From an uncultured Ruminococcus sp. (lineage in GTDB: Bacteria; Bacillota; Clostridia; Oscillospirales; Ruminococcaceae), in contig CALMUA010000215.1 in assembly GCA_937872775.1 (NCBI GenBank), positions 1 through 52,413 on the forward strand: a stretch of DNA of 52,413 bases, written 5' to 3'. Of the stretch, positions 8,530 through 17,512 are shown piece after piece (positions within the stretch are counted from its first letter, which is position 1; the number at the start of each line of letters is the position of its first letter). Made by a program: the position numbers and the translations under genes. The notes below the pieces were generated by a model. The model saw only the letters and a program-made list of their open reading frames with translations. It was not told the origin of the DNA and made no database searches.

Positions 8530-9585
8530 ATGAAGCAGAGTTATTTTTTAGGAAGTACATCACCAGCAGGGTTCAAATCAGAATTTATCCGCCAGATTCA
8601 AAAACAGGAATATTATACGTATATTTTAAAGGGTGGCCCCGGGACAGGTAAATCAACACTTATGAAAAAAATAGCTCATGCATGTGATGATGATAAATGT
8701 GAACTATATTATTGTTCTTCTGATACAAAATCACTTGATGCTGTAGTTCTTACTGATAAGAAAATAATTGTTGTTGACGGAACTGCACCTCATGTTTTTG
8801 ATCCTCTGTTTCCGGGTGTTTCGCAGGAGATAGTAAATCTCGGTGCATTCTGGAACAAGAACGATCTTGTTGAACATAAAGATCTGATCAGATATTATTT
8901 TGATGAAAATGCGTCATATCATGCGAGGGCAAAACGATGTATTCAGGCAGCTGCCTCGCTCAATACCAATATTTATAATACGGCAGCAAATGCACTTCTT
9001 AAGGATAAACTTAATTCCTTTGTTTCCAGACTTTCCAATAAGCTTTTTTCCAAGCCGTCAACTGTAAAAAAAGCTTTAAAGGAATTTAAACAGATTTCTG
9101 CGTTTACCTCATATGGATATTTAACACAGGAGATTCCGGAATCATATACTGTATATACTTTAAAGGATGATTATTTTGCCGGAAGCGATTATTTTCTGAG
9201 AACCCTCTCTGATATTGCAGTTGAACACGGAATAGATGTTATTGTAAGCAAATGCTACATGCTCAATGATTTTACATATGAACATATACTGATCCCTCAG
9301 CTGAATATAGCATTTATTACAAGCAATTTTCTCAACGGTTGTAAGATAGAAAACCGAGCAACTATTAATTTCAGTAGATTTTATGATAAAAACATTATGT
9401 CAAATAAAAAAACAAACATTTCATTTGATAAAAAAGCTGTCATCGAAATATGCGACGAAGCTTCGACAGCAGTAGATACAGCTCTTGATATTCATGATGG
9501 GATTGAAAAATTCTATATTAATTCATTAAATATAGAACTCCTTAACATTTTTTCAAATGATTTTATAAATAAGATTACAGGATAA
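8530..9585 (+). CDS. P-loop ATPase of the PRK06851-like family, function unknown
   Basis: A 351-residue soluble protein with a clear Walker A motif GGPGTGKST near residue 35, preceded by beta-strand YTYILKG. The opening YFLGSTSPAGF and the order of segments resemble a family of nucleotide-binding proteins in spore-forming Firmicutes that is annotated only generically. An upstream ATG exists at 8509, but the AGGGGG ribosome binding site at 8514-8519 lies inside that longer version and ten bases before the ATG at 8530, so 8530 is preferred. It stands alone between the sigma operon and a strong terminator. No partner gene indicates its role. Confidence 0.75.
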   Translation: MKQSYFLGSTSPAGFKSEFIRQIQKQEYYTYILKGGPGTGKSTLMKKIAHACDDDKCELYYCSSDTKSLDAVVLTDKKIIVVDGTAPHVFDPLFPGVSQEIVNLGAFWNKNDLVEHKDLIRYYFDENASYHARAKRCIQAAASLNTNIYNTAANALLKDKLNSFVSRLSNKLFSKPSTVKKALKEFKQISAFTSYGYLTQEIPESYTVYTLKDDYFAGSDYFLRTLSDIAVEHGIDVIVSKCYMLNDFTYEHILIPQLNIAFITSNFLNGCKIENRATINFSRFYDKNIMSNKKTNISFDKKAVIEICDEASTAVDTALDIHDGIEKFYINSLNIELLNIFSNDFINKITG

Positions 9586-9586
9586 G

Positions 9587-9625
9587 AAAGAAGCCGTTTC
9601 TGATTTTTCAGAAACGGCTTCTTTT
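9587..9625. terminator. Bidirectional rho-independent terminator
   Basis: GAAGCCGTTTCTGA and TCAGAAACGGCTTC form a perfect 14-bp stem with a TTTT loop, bracketed by AAA on the left and TTTT on the right. It separates the plus-strand ATPase gene from the minus-strand bceB-like gene and can serve both. Confidence 0.9.
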
Positions 9626-9710
9626 GAAATTAATATATTAAAATCTATAAATTGAATTACTGTGAAATAAGCCGGAAACCAATCTGAGATTTTTTGTAAA
9701 GAGAAAAAAT

Positions 9711-11714
9711 TTAATCTACTATTTTGTAGTATACCTTTGCAGTCAACGAGTAAACAATGCCGTAAATAACTGCAAATACTGCAACGGTTATTGCTGTACA
9801 GAGCATAAACAAACTTGTATTTGTAAGATTGAAGAGTGCAATAAGTCTTTCTATCATCGGAAATGCGGCTATAACATGTATTGCAGCTGTAATGAGCGGT
9901 AAGAAAAATACTGTGATTACCTGTGACCTTATAGTCTGCTTTACTTCATCTTTATTCATTCCTACCTTCTGCATTACATTATATCGATCCTTATCGTCAT
10001 ATCCTTCTGAAATCTGCTTGTAGTATATTATAAGCACTGTTGCCATTATAAATAATATTCCAAGGAAAGCACCAAGGAAAAGAAGTCCTCCATAAAGGTT
10101 ATAAAACTCTTTTCTTACATCTTCCCTTGATAATAAGTTTATACGAGCGTATTTATCAGTATTTAATGATGATTGAACAATTCTGAAATAATCAAGTTTT
10201 TGTTCTCTGCTTCCGTCGCAATTAAACTCAGCATAATATGTTATGTCACTTGCATTCTTTCCATAGGCTTCGTGCTGTATATTATATATTTCGTTGATGG
10301 TATTATTGTCTGCAACAACTATATATGTGATACTCGAAAACATTGACAAGGCTTCATCGTTAATAAGCTCATCTGAAAATGTATCTTGTACAATGTATTC
10401 ATGTCCAAGAAATGAAATTGATTTCTTAAATACTTCTTTATTTGTTTTTGTAATTATATTGTTGCCAGTTAATGATACATGTTTTCCTGTCATTCTCTCA
10501 TAATCGTCTGCTGTAATAACAAAAAATGATTGTAAACTTTTTGAATCTGCCTGCTGAAATACGCTGAAATTATCCGAATCCATATTTAATCCGCTGTCTG
10601 ACAGCACTGCTGTAAATGACAGATATCTATAGTCCTTGAAATCGTGGTATTTATTCTTACCCAATAGATCAAGCTCTTTTTTTATGTCCAGTATAATCTG
10701 TTCATCATTTTCCTTAAATTCGCCTGTATAATATTTTTCTATACTTATGTCAGTTGGGTATCTTTTTACAAGTCCATCATCAACTCCTATATAAAGACAT
10801 ACTGTTGTAGAAATCATAACCAGAACCATTGTTGAGAGTATGCATATATTAGCAAGTCCGACTGCATTCTGTTTCATTCTGTAGAGCATTCCTGAAACTG
10901 AAATAAAGTGACTTGTTTTGTAATAATATTTTTTGTTTTTGCGCATAAGTTTTAGAACAGCAATTGATCCGGCGGTAAACAAGCAATATGTTCCTATAAT
11001 AACAAGAACAACTGCCAAGAAGAATAATGTGAGTGCCTGGAGAGGGGATTTTGTAACTATTGCAATATAATAACCGGTACCAACGCAGGCAAAACCAAGT
11101 ATTGCAAGAATAATCTTTGTCTTAGGTTCTTTTTCACCCGTATTTCCGCCTCTGAGAAGCTCTATGGGATTGGAAAGATGCATTTTAGCAAGGTTTGTAA
11201 GAAGAGTAAGAAGGAAAATAGCTGAAAAAAGAATTACTGAGATAATCAGACCTTTTGATGATATGGAAGAGTTAATACTGACTTTGAAACTTAAAAATTT
11301 AAACAAAGCCATCATAATAAGCTTACCGAATAATATTCCCACAGTAATTCCGAGTAAAACAGATATAAAGGAAATAATCAGTGTTTCATATGTCATTATT
11401 TTTGATATATGTCGTTTTTCCATTCCAAGAATATTAAAAAGTCCGAATTCCTTTTTACGTCGTTTCATCAGAAAACTGTTTGTGTACAAAAGAAAAATTA
11501 CTGAAAATAAACCAATAACTGTACATCCGAGGTGAAGTATAATTTTAAGACTGTCATTATGAGGTATGGAGTTTAATCCATCATTGAAAGTTATTGAGCA
11601 CATTATATAAAACATTGCAATTGTTCCCACACATGTAAGCATATACGGAAAATAAAATTTACCGTTTTTCTTTATATTTGTAACTGCAAGCTTAGGGTAA
11701 AACATATTACTCAT
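9711..11714 (-). CDS. BceB-type ABC transporter permease
   Basis: A 667-residue permease of the FtsX/MacB-like BceAB family. These transporters protect against, and help sense, cell-wall-active peptides such as bacitracin or lantibiotics at the membrane surface. The order is one N-terminal helix, then helices up to about residue 285-310. A large extracytoplasmic domain covers about 315-525, and the last helices run to the C-terminus. That extracellular loop between the seventh and eighth helices is the family hallmark. The sequence RRKKEFGLFNILGMEKRHI is the typical cytoplasmic coupling region. Its start overlaps the end of the ATPase gene by eight bases. The drug specificity cannot be read from sequence. 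Confidence 0.9.
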   Translation of the reverse strand: MSNMFYPKLAVTNIKKNGKFYFPYMLTCVGTIAMFYIMCSITFNDGLNSIPHNDSLKIILHLGCTVIGLFSVIFLLYTNSFLMKRRKKEFGLFNILGMEKRHISKIMTYETLIISFISVLLGITVGILFGKLIMMALFKFLSFKVSINSSISSKGLIISVILFSAIFLLTLLTNLAKMHLSNPIELLRGGNTGEKEPKTKIILAILGFACVGTGYYIAIVTKSPLQALTLFFLAVVLVIIGTYCLFTAGSIAVLKLMRKNKKYYYKTSHFISVSGMLYRMKQNAVGLANICILSTMVLVMISTTVCLYIGVDDGLVKRYPTDISIEKYYTGEFKENDEQIILDIKKELDLLGKNKYHDFKDYRYLSFTAVLSDSGLNMDSDNFSVFQQADSKSLQSFFVITADDYERMTGKHVSLTGNNIITKTNKEVFKKSISFLGHEYIVQDTFSDELINDEALSMFSSITYIVVADNNTINEIYNIQHEAYGKNASDITYYAEFNCDGSREQKLDYFRIVQSSLNTDKYARINLLSREDVRKEFYNLYGGLLFLGAFLGILFIMATVLIIYYKQISEGYDDKDRYNVMQKVGMNKDEVKQTIRSQVITVFFLPLITAAIHVIAAFPMIERLIALFNLTNTSLFMLCTAITVAVFAVIYGIVYSLTAKVYYKIVD

Positions 11715-12474
11715 CTGATTTACCTCCTGAAGCTATCATTGTAAGTGTATCAGATATTTTAGCATACATTTCTTCATTTGTCATGTTTGCTTTGTAAAGC
11801 TGATGGAATACCTCACCGTCCTTTATAAAAAGAACACGTTTAGCGTGGCTTGCAGCCTTAATAGAGTGAGTAACCATAAGTATTGTCTGACCTTCGTTAT
11901 TTATCTCTGTAAACAGACGCAACAGACTATCAGTAGCTTTTGAATCAAGTGCACCAGTCGGCTCATCAGCAAGAACTATTTTAGGATTGGTGATAAGTGC
12001 ACGTGCAACTGCTGCTCTCTGTTTCTGTCCTCCAGAAACTTCATAAGGGTATTTTGCAAGAAGTTCTTTTATGCCAAGCTTCTGGGCAATAGGCATCAGT
12101 CTCTTGTGCATTTCATCATATGATTTTCCTGCAAGGACCAGAGGAAGAAAAATATTATCCTGGAGTGAAAATGTATCAAGCAGGTTAAAATCCTGAAATA
12201 CAAATCCTAGATTATCACGTCTGAATGCTGAAATTCCCTTTTCCTTTATAGAGGACATGCTTTTCCCGTTGAGAAGAATCTCTCCGCTTGTCGGCTTATC
12301 AAGTGCTGCCAGTATATTAAGCAAGGTAGTTTTACCGGATCCGCTCTCACCCATAATAGCAACATATTCTCCGCTTTCTACTGAAAATGATACATCAGTA
12401 AGAGCCTGAACATGGACACCTCCAAATCGTGTTATATATGTTTTTTTTAAATTAGTTACTTCAAGAACAGTCAT
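11707..12474 (-). CDS. BceA-type ABC transporter ATP-binding protein
   Basis: A 255-residue ATPase of the lipoprotein/peptide-resistance (MacB/BceA) class. Walker A GESGSGKTT is at about 42-50; also visible are the Q-loop FVFQDFNLLD, the ABC signature VSGGQKQR, Walker B IVLADEPTGALD, and the H-loop VTHS. An ATG four codons upstream (12486) abuts its own AAAGG with no spacing, whereas the ATG at 12474 is preceded by that site at a workable distance, so 12474 is preferred. It is cotranscribed with the permease. A BceR-type operator lies about 100 bases upstream, which fits induction by the adjacent two-component system. Confidence 0.92.
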   Translation of the reverse strand: MTVLEVTNLKKTYITRFGGVHVQALTDVSFSVESGEYVAIMGESGSGKTTLLNILAALDKPTSGEILLNGKSMSSIKEKGISAFRRDNLGFVFQDFNLLDTFSLQDNIFLPLVLAGKSYDEMHKRLMPIAQKLGIKELLAKYPYEVSGGQKQRAAVARALITNPKIVLADEPTGALDSKATDSLLRLFTEINNEGQTILMVTHSIKAASHAKRVLFIKDGEVFHQLYKANMTNEEMYAKISDTLTMIASGGKSDE

Positions 12475-12515
12475 AATTTTTTTCATCCTTTCATTTGCAT
12501 TTATTTTGTATCTTT

Positions 12516-12590
12516 ATTATAACAAAACGAGGATATGATGTGCCATAATTCAGGCTTACATTTCCTCGTTTAAACTTACAATTTTGTAAG
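12516..12590 (-). promoter_or_regulatory. BceR-type operator and promoter of the ABC transporter operon
   Basis: CTTACA-N4-TGTAAG at 12575-12590 matches the inverted repeat TnACA-N4-TGTAA known for BceR-like response regulators. On the minus strand a perfect TATAAT (12516-12521) follows, with no good -35 box at 17 bases. That combination is expected of an activator-dependent promoter. Confidence 0.75.
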
Positions 12591-12664
12591 GCATATTGAA
12601 AAATTATAACATCAAGATTATTGTAGACTGAAAATGCCTGAATATTTCTGTAGAGACGGGGACA

Positions 12665-13654
12665 TTACTCCGTAATAGTATCCTTACTGCTAAGATCTAT
12701 CATTACCTTTGTTCCTGAATTTACGTCAGAATATATAGAAACTGAATGTCCAAGCTTTTTTAATATTTTACTGCAAAGATAAAGTCCTATACCTGTTGAC
12801 TTTTTATCTATTCTGCCGTTATACCCTGTAAACCCTTTTTCAAATACACGTGGTAAATCCTCTGCTGCTATCCCTATGCCTGTATCTTCGATAACAAGTG
12901 TTTTATCAGGAACAGTATATACAGATATTTTACCTTTATAAGTATATTTAAGCGAGTTTGATAATATTTGTTCTATAACAAAAAGAAGCCATTTTTCATC
13001 TGTAAGTACAGTAATATCCGACTCTGTAAATTCAAGCTTTATTTTCTTTTTAATAAAAAGCTTTGCATATTTTCGTACAGCCTGCTTTATTATATTGTCA
13101 ATACTCTGATGCCTGATAACAAAATCATTTGCAGAATTATCAATCCGGACATAGGAAAGAACCATTTCAACATATTGTTCTATTTTAAATAATTCCTGTT
13201 CAAGTTCCGGATTTGCAGATGAATCCGTCTGAAGCAGAAGCCGCATGGCGGCAATAGGTGTTTTGATCTGATGCATCCACATTGTATAGTAGTCAGTCAT
13301 ATTCTGCTTTGAAACACTGTATTCGGAAATAACAGATATTTTATCCTCATGTATGATCCTGATAAGCTTTGTATAGTCATCTTCAATAATATTTTCAGGA
13401 GGAGGCAGATTATCAATATGAATTTTTACTTGGTTCCGGATTTCAGTCAGGCATTTATGTCTGAAATAAAATCTGTAAAAGTCAGAGCTTGAGAATACAA
13501 CAGCTATGAACAGACAGATAATTGCAGCATATCCTGATATTTTTGTCGGTACTTCATTCAGATAAAATATAAAAGTAAATATACCTGTAAAAACAATAAA
13601 CATGACAAGGCTTTTTAAATGTAACTTTATATAAGCAGCAATTATTTTATTCAA
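12665..13654 (-). CDS. BceS-type intramembrane-sensing histidine kinase
   Basis: A 329-residue kinase with two N-terminal membrane helices (about 15-32 and 40-56) separated by only a few residues. It therefore has no extracellular sensor domain and should sense through the BceAB-type transporter. The phosphoacceptor is in MHQIKTPIAA (His128). The ATPase domain shows the N box, G1 block IEDTGIGIAAEDLPRVFEKGF and G2 block STGIGLYL. The gene overlaps the response regulator by eight bases. A 178-base gap with the operator separates it from the transporter genes it is expected to control. Confidence 0.92.
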   Translation of the reverse strand: MNKIIAAYIKLHLKSLVMFIVFTGIFTFIFYLNEVPTKISGYAAIICLFIAVVFSSSDFYRFYFRHKCLTEIRNQVKIHIDNLPPPENIIEDDYTKLIRIIHEDKISVISEYSVSKQNMTDYYTMWMHQIKTPIAAMRLLLQTDSSANPELEQELFKIEQYVEMVLSYVRIDNSANDFVIRHQSIDNIIKQAVRKYAKLFIKKKIKLEFTESDITVLTDEKWLLFVIEQILSNSLKYTYKGKISVYTVPDKTLVIEDTGIGIAAEDLPRVFEKGFTGYNGRIDKKSTGIGLYLCSKILKKLGHSVSIYSDVNSGTKVMIDLSSKDTITE

Positions 13655-14318
13655 TTATATATCCAACACCTTTTTTTGTTGTAATAAAATTATTGAGTCC
13701 TGCCGCCTCAAGTTTTTTTCTCAGCCTTGTAATATTAACTGTTAAAGTATTATCATCAATAAAGCTGTCCGTCTCCCATAGCCTTGTCATAATAGCATCA
13801 CGGCTGACGATAGAATTTTTGTTTTCCATAAGTAGCTGAAGTATCCTGTACTCATTTTTAGACAAATCAATTTTTTCTTCATTATAAATAAGTGTATTAT
13901 AAGAAATATTAAGAACTGCTCCATTATGCTCAATAAGCCCTGTGTTTCCATTAAAATCATAAGTTCTTCTGAGCATGGCCTGAACCTTGGCAGTAAGCAC
14001 GTTAAGGTCAAACGGCTTTGCGATGAAATCATCACCACCCATATTCATAGCCATAACTATATTCATATTATCGGAGGTAGATGAAATAAAAATAACAGGT
14101 ACTTTTGAAATTTTTCGTATTTCTGTGCACCAGTGATAACCATTGAAGAATGGCAGTGATATGTCAAGCAGCACAAGCTGAGGATCAAATTCTGCAAACC
14201 CGGCAATAACATTTCTGAAATCATTGATACACTGTGCAGCACAGTTCCACGTTTCAATATGCTTTTTTATTGATGACGCTATTACTTCATCATCTTCGAC
14301 AATAAGAATCCTATACAT
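13647..14318 (-). CDS. BceR-type response regulator, OmpR/PhoB family
   Basis: A 223-residue regulator. The receiver domain has acidic residues Asp9/Asp10 and phosphoacceptor Asp52 (LLDISLPFFNG), the conserved FISSTS and the FIAKPFD lysine block. The C-terminal winged-helix domain (about 125-223) ends TLTVNITRLRKKLEAAG and GVGYIIE. A longer frame begins at 14351 but has no ribosome binding site. The ATG at 14318 has GCAGG eight bases upstream and starts exactly at the family-typical MYRILIVEDDE. It should bind the inverted repeat at 12575-12590 and activate the transporter operon. Confidence 0.92.
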   Translation of the reverse strand: MYRILIVEDDEVIASSIKKHIETWNCAAQCINDFRNVIAGFAEFDPQLVLLDISLPFFNGYHWCTEIRKISKVPVIFISSTSDNMNIVMAMNMGGDDFIAKPFDLNVLTAKVQAMLRRTYDFNGNTGLIEHNGAVLNISYNTLIYNEEKIDLSKNEYRILQLLMENKNSIVSRDAIMTRLWETDSFIDDNTLTVNITRLRKKLEAAGLNNFITTKKGVGYIIE

Positions 14319-14450
14319 AAAATTTGCCTGCTTTCTATGAAAATTAATCATATATAATTATAACAAGTAGCAAAATTTAAGTCAAGACCCAATGTTCCGG
14401 GCAATCGGAAAGCCCTGCAAATACTCAGGCATTTGAATAAACCTATATTT

Positions 14451-14491
14451 TAAGGGTGAATAGTAACTAATTCTGCTACAATTCACCCTTA
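14451..14491. repeat. Inverted repeat (stem-loop) between the bce module and the AI-2E permease gene
   Basis: TAAGGGTGAAT (14451-14461) and ATTCACCCTTA (14481-14491) form a perfect 11-bp stem with a 19-base loop. There is no T tract on either side, so I cannot call it a terminator. It lies just downstream of the minus-strand permease gene ending at 14551. Confidence 0.6.
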
Positions 14492-14550
14492 CCCTGAAAT
14501 ATCAGAAGTTATGTGCCCGAATCCGCAGAGTCGGAACACCTTAGCTATTT

Positions 14551-15762
14551 TTACTGAACAGATGATGTATCACTGTCATCATCTTCTTTTGTAACAATAC
14601 GGAGATTCTTTTTATGTATGCGTTCATAAATAAAATCACTGGTAAGAGTATAAATAACTGCGAATACAGGTACACCTAAAAGTATTCCTGCAAATCCGAA
14701 CAGATTTCCGAAAAAGAATATTGGGATTAATATCCATAATGTTGGCAGGTTAAGCTTATTGCCAAGTATTTTTGGATTTATGATATTTCCGTCGAATTGC
14801 TGAAGAACAAGAATAATAATAATAAATGTTATGGTTTTATCCGGTGCTGTAAGCAGAACGAGTATGGCTGATGGTATTGCACCAATAAAAGGCCCGAAGA
14901 AAGGAACAGCGTTTGTTATTCCTATTATGAAACTGATTAGCATTGCATTAGGTATTTTAAATACAGCCAGTGTTATAAAACATACAACTCCGACGAAAAA
15001 AGAATCAATAGCAACACCTATAATATAGTTGCTGAATATTTTATTTGCACGTTTCCCCTTTATCATTAATATATCATAAATTTTTTTAGGCATTAATGCA
15101 TAGGTGATTTTTTTAAACTGACGGATAAAACGTTCTTTACTGTATAAAAGGTATATTGAAACTATGTATCCGAGTAGAAAATCCTTTACACCTATGAGGA
15201 AACTAAGAACACCGTCTTTAAGCAGAATAAGATATTTTTCAAATGTAGGCTTTAAATTTGTAACCCAGTCCAGTATTGTTCCCTCAATATTTTCAAACTG
15301 ATCTTCAAACCAGCCTGACATAGTGGAGCTTATTTTAGGATTGTTATTAAAAAAAGTAATAACTGAGTTATACAGAGAATTTAAGTAGTCAGGCATATTG
15401 TTAAGAAGACCGGACAGATTTCTGATTATTTCAGGGACGGCAAGTGATATCAGGGTCACTATTACCGAAAAAAATATTATAGAAGAAATAATTATACTGA
15501 GTGTTCTGTTCAGATGCGCATGATTTTTTTTCTTAAAAATCTTCGTACTCAGAATTTTTTCTGCCTTCGTAGCCATTGGCGACAGTACATATGCTATTAT
15601 AACTCCCCATATTATGGGTGCTATAGCCGACAATATTCTTTTTGCGATATTAATAAATTCGTCCAGTTTGAATGCAAGAAGAATTATTACTATAAAAACT
15701 GAAAATACAATTACCGAGTATACAGCAATTGTATTGTACTTAGTATTAAATTTAACCTTCAT
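14551..15762 (-). CDS. AI-2E family (PerM/YtvI-like) membrane transporter
   Basis: A 403-residue polytopic protein. Two helix pairs at the N-terminus (about 15-33 and 38-60) and a helix near 75-97 come first. An amphipathic extracytoplasmic region with paired helices (about 105-190) follows, and then a cluster of helices from about 190 to 370. Family-like stretches are ISIYLLYSKERF, GNKLNLPTLWILIPIFFFGNLFGFAGILLGVPVFAVIYTL and FDGNIINPKILG. Members are named after an AI-2 exporter, but most have unknown or Na+/H+ antiport functions, so no substrate is assigned. AAAGGTG precedes the start. It appears to be a single-gene unit; the 233 bases on its upstream side hold no gene I can support. Confidence 0.85.
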   Translation of the reverse strand: MKVKFNTKYNTIAVYSVIVFSVFIVIILLAFKLDEFINIAKRILSAIAPIIWGVIIAYVLSPMATKAEKILSTKIFKKKNHAHLNRTLSIIISSIIFFSVIVTLISLAVPEIIRNLSGLLNNMPDYLNSLYNSVITFFNNNPKISSTMSGWFEDQFENIEGTILDWVTNLKPTFEKYLILLKDGVLSFLIGVKDFLLGYIVSIYLLYSKERFIRQFKKITYALMPKKIYDILMIKGKRANKIFSNYIIGVAIDSFFVGVVCFITLAVFKIPNAMLISFIIGITNAVPFFGPFIGAIPSAILVLLTAPDKTITFIIIILVLQQFDGNIINPKILGNKLNLPTLWILIPIFFFGNLFGFAGILLGVPVFAVIYTLTSDFIYERIHKKNLRIVTKEDDDSDTSSVQ

Positions 15763-15995
15763 ATTTTATTATCACCTTTTTGTTATTCTAAATGTCTTTC
15801 ATAATAAGTATATGTGTTGCAGTATGATAATTTGAAAAAGTAATCGTTTATATTAATTATATATGATAGAGTTGCTAATTGCTGTTAAGAAATAACTGAA
15901 CAAGTGTTAAGAAATGTTAAGATACATAAAAAGATAAAATAATATTTGTATTTGTTTGATGGAGAAAAATATTATGAGAGTGTGTTGTGGTATAG

Positions 15996-17369
15996 TTATA
16001 ATACCATCTTCACATCCTTCATACTATCCCTCGTAAGATCCTTTACCCACAGATACTTTCTATAATGCCTGAACACAGCCGGCAGCTTGACAATCTCATC
16101 AAGCGTGATAAAGAAGTAAACAGCAATTACCGGAAGTTTAAGTACAAATGCCGCAATCATGCCGAGCGGAACTGTTACAGCCCACATGGTTATTGCATCA
16201 CATATAAATCCGAATCGTGAATCGCCTCCGGCACAGAATATACCGGCAATAGTTGTTGCATTGATAGATTTGCCGAACAAATAGTATGAACACATTACCA
16301 GCATCCATTTAAGGTATTCAGATGCCTGTTCGCTGAGATTTGTAAAGTGTACAATGGCAGGAATGAGTGCGAGCAGTACACAGCCTGTAATAATTCCACT
16401 TATGACTGACATTTTGCAGACTCTCTTTCCGTAACTCTTGGCAAGTTCAAGATTTCCTCTTCCAAGCTCGTTGCCGACTATTATTCCGCCTCCGATGCCA
16501 ATTCCCATACAGAAGCTTGAAGTAAGATTTTTAGCTATATTTGCGATTGAATTTGCAGCAACTGCGTCATTTCCGAGATGGCCCATTATTACAGAATACA
16601 TAGTAAATCCGAATCCCCAGACGATCTGGTTGCCGAAAATCGGAACAGCGTATTTCCAGAAGTCGGATTTCATTTGTTTTTCTGTATGTAAAATATATTT
16701 AAGATGGAATCTGATGCTTTCTTTTTTTGAAGCTTCAACAAGTACCCAGGTCAACTCAACGATCTTTGATATTACTGTTGCGATAGCTGCACCACTGATG
16801 CCCATAGCAGGCATGCCAAACAGGCCATAAATAAGAATAGCGTTGAGTATAATATTTATTAAAACTGATACGGAGCTGATAGCAGTGCTTTTTAATGCCT
16901 TGCCGCAGTTTTTCATTATACAGATATATATTTCTGAAATACTCATCATAATGTATGATGTTCCAACAATTCTTAGATATTTTGCACCATAGTCAATAAG
17001 TAGCTGCTCTGACGTAAAGATCTTCATGATCGATGTCGGCATAAATGTTGTTCCTATAAAAAAAACAACTGATACGGCGAATGATATTTTAACGGTGTAG
17101 CCAAGAAGTTTTTCAACTGTTTTCTTGTCATTTTTGCCCCAGTACTGAGCTGCAAAAATATTTGTTCCCATAATAGTTGCGCAAAGAAATAATGAAAATA
17201 CAAACATAACCTGCGCCGCAAGAGAAACTGCGGAAAGGGAATCCTGATCTATTGCTCCGAGCATGATTGCGTCTGATGCACCAACAATTGCAACCATAAG
17301 CTGCTGGAACGCTGCCGGAAATACTACGGCAAAAAGTGTTTTGTAAAATCTTTTGTTGTCATCTTCCAT
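15996..17369 (-). CDS. MATE family efflux transporter
   Basis: A 457-residue multidrug/toxin extrusion protein with about twelve helices in two repeats. The opening FKTLFAVVFPAAFQQLMVAIVG-like helix, the GASDAIMLG segment of helix 2, and the second-repeat GFTMYSVIMGHLGNDAVAANSIA are typical of the DinF/NorM superfamily. Such proteins export cationic compounds in exchange for Na+ or H+. It is divergent from an AraC regulator with only 143 bases between start codons and overlapping promoter elements, which suggests, without proving, that the regulator controls it. ATTATA (17393-17398) gives a TATAAT on its strand with a poor -35. Confidence 0.9.
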   Translation of the reverse strand: MEDDNKRFYKTLFAVVFPAAFQQLMVAIVGASDAIMLGAIDQDSLSAVSLAAQVMFVFSLFLCATIMGTNIFAAQYWGKNDKKTVEKLLGYTVKISFAVSVVFFIGTTFMPTSIMKIFTSEQLLIDYGAKYLRIVGTSYIMMSISEIYICIMKNCGKALKSTAISSVSVLINIILNAILIYGLFGMPAMGISGAAIATVISKIVELTWVLVEASKKESIRFHLKYILHTEKQMKSDFWKYAVPIFGNQIVWGFGFTMYSVIMGHLGNDAVAANSIANIAKNLTSSFCMGIGIGGGIIVGNELGRGNLELAKSYGKRVCKMSVISGIITGCVLLALIPAIVHFTNLSEQASEYLKWMLVMCSYYLFGKSINATTIAGIFCAGGDSRFGFICDAITMWAVTVPLGMIAAFVLKLPVIAVYFFITLDEIVKLPAVFRHYRKYLWVKDLTRDSMKDVKMVL

Positions 17370-17404
17370 TTCAAAATCACCTAATCCTTTTCATTATATC
17401 TGTC

Positions 17405-17433
17405 TTGAAATATTTTTATTATTATGCTATAAT
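17405..17433 (+). promoter_or_regulatory. Promoter of the AraC-family regulator, overlapping the MATE promoter
   Basis: TTGAAA (17405-17410) and TATAAT (17428-17433) are spaced by 17 bases, about 80 bases before the regulator start. The minus-strand -10 for the MATE gene at 17393-17398 is immediately adjacent, so polymerase binding on one side should affect the other. Confidence 0.7.
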
Positions 17434-17512
17434 AATACTGCGAAATAAATAATATATCAATAAAAATCATACGCATTTTTATAACAATACTCCACGAACA
17501 GGAATGATAAAT

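Noticed and set aside
14451-14491. Terminator of the AI-2E permease gene
   Set aside because: The stem is perfect, but neither strand has a T tract after it.
14380-14550. Another copy of the dispersed structured element
   Set aside because: On the minus strand GTGTTCCGACTCTGCGG and the 11-bp hairpin loosely recall the element, but the conserved tail and loop sequences cannot be aligned.
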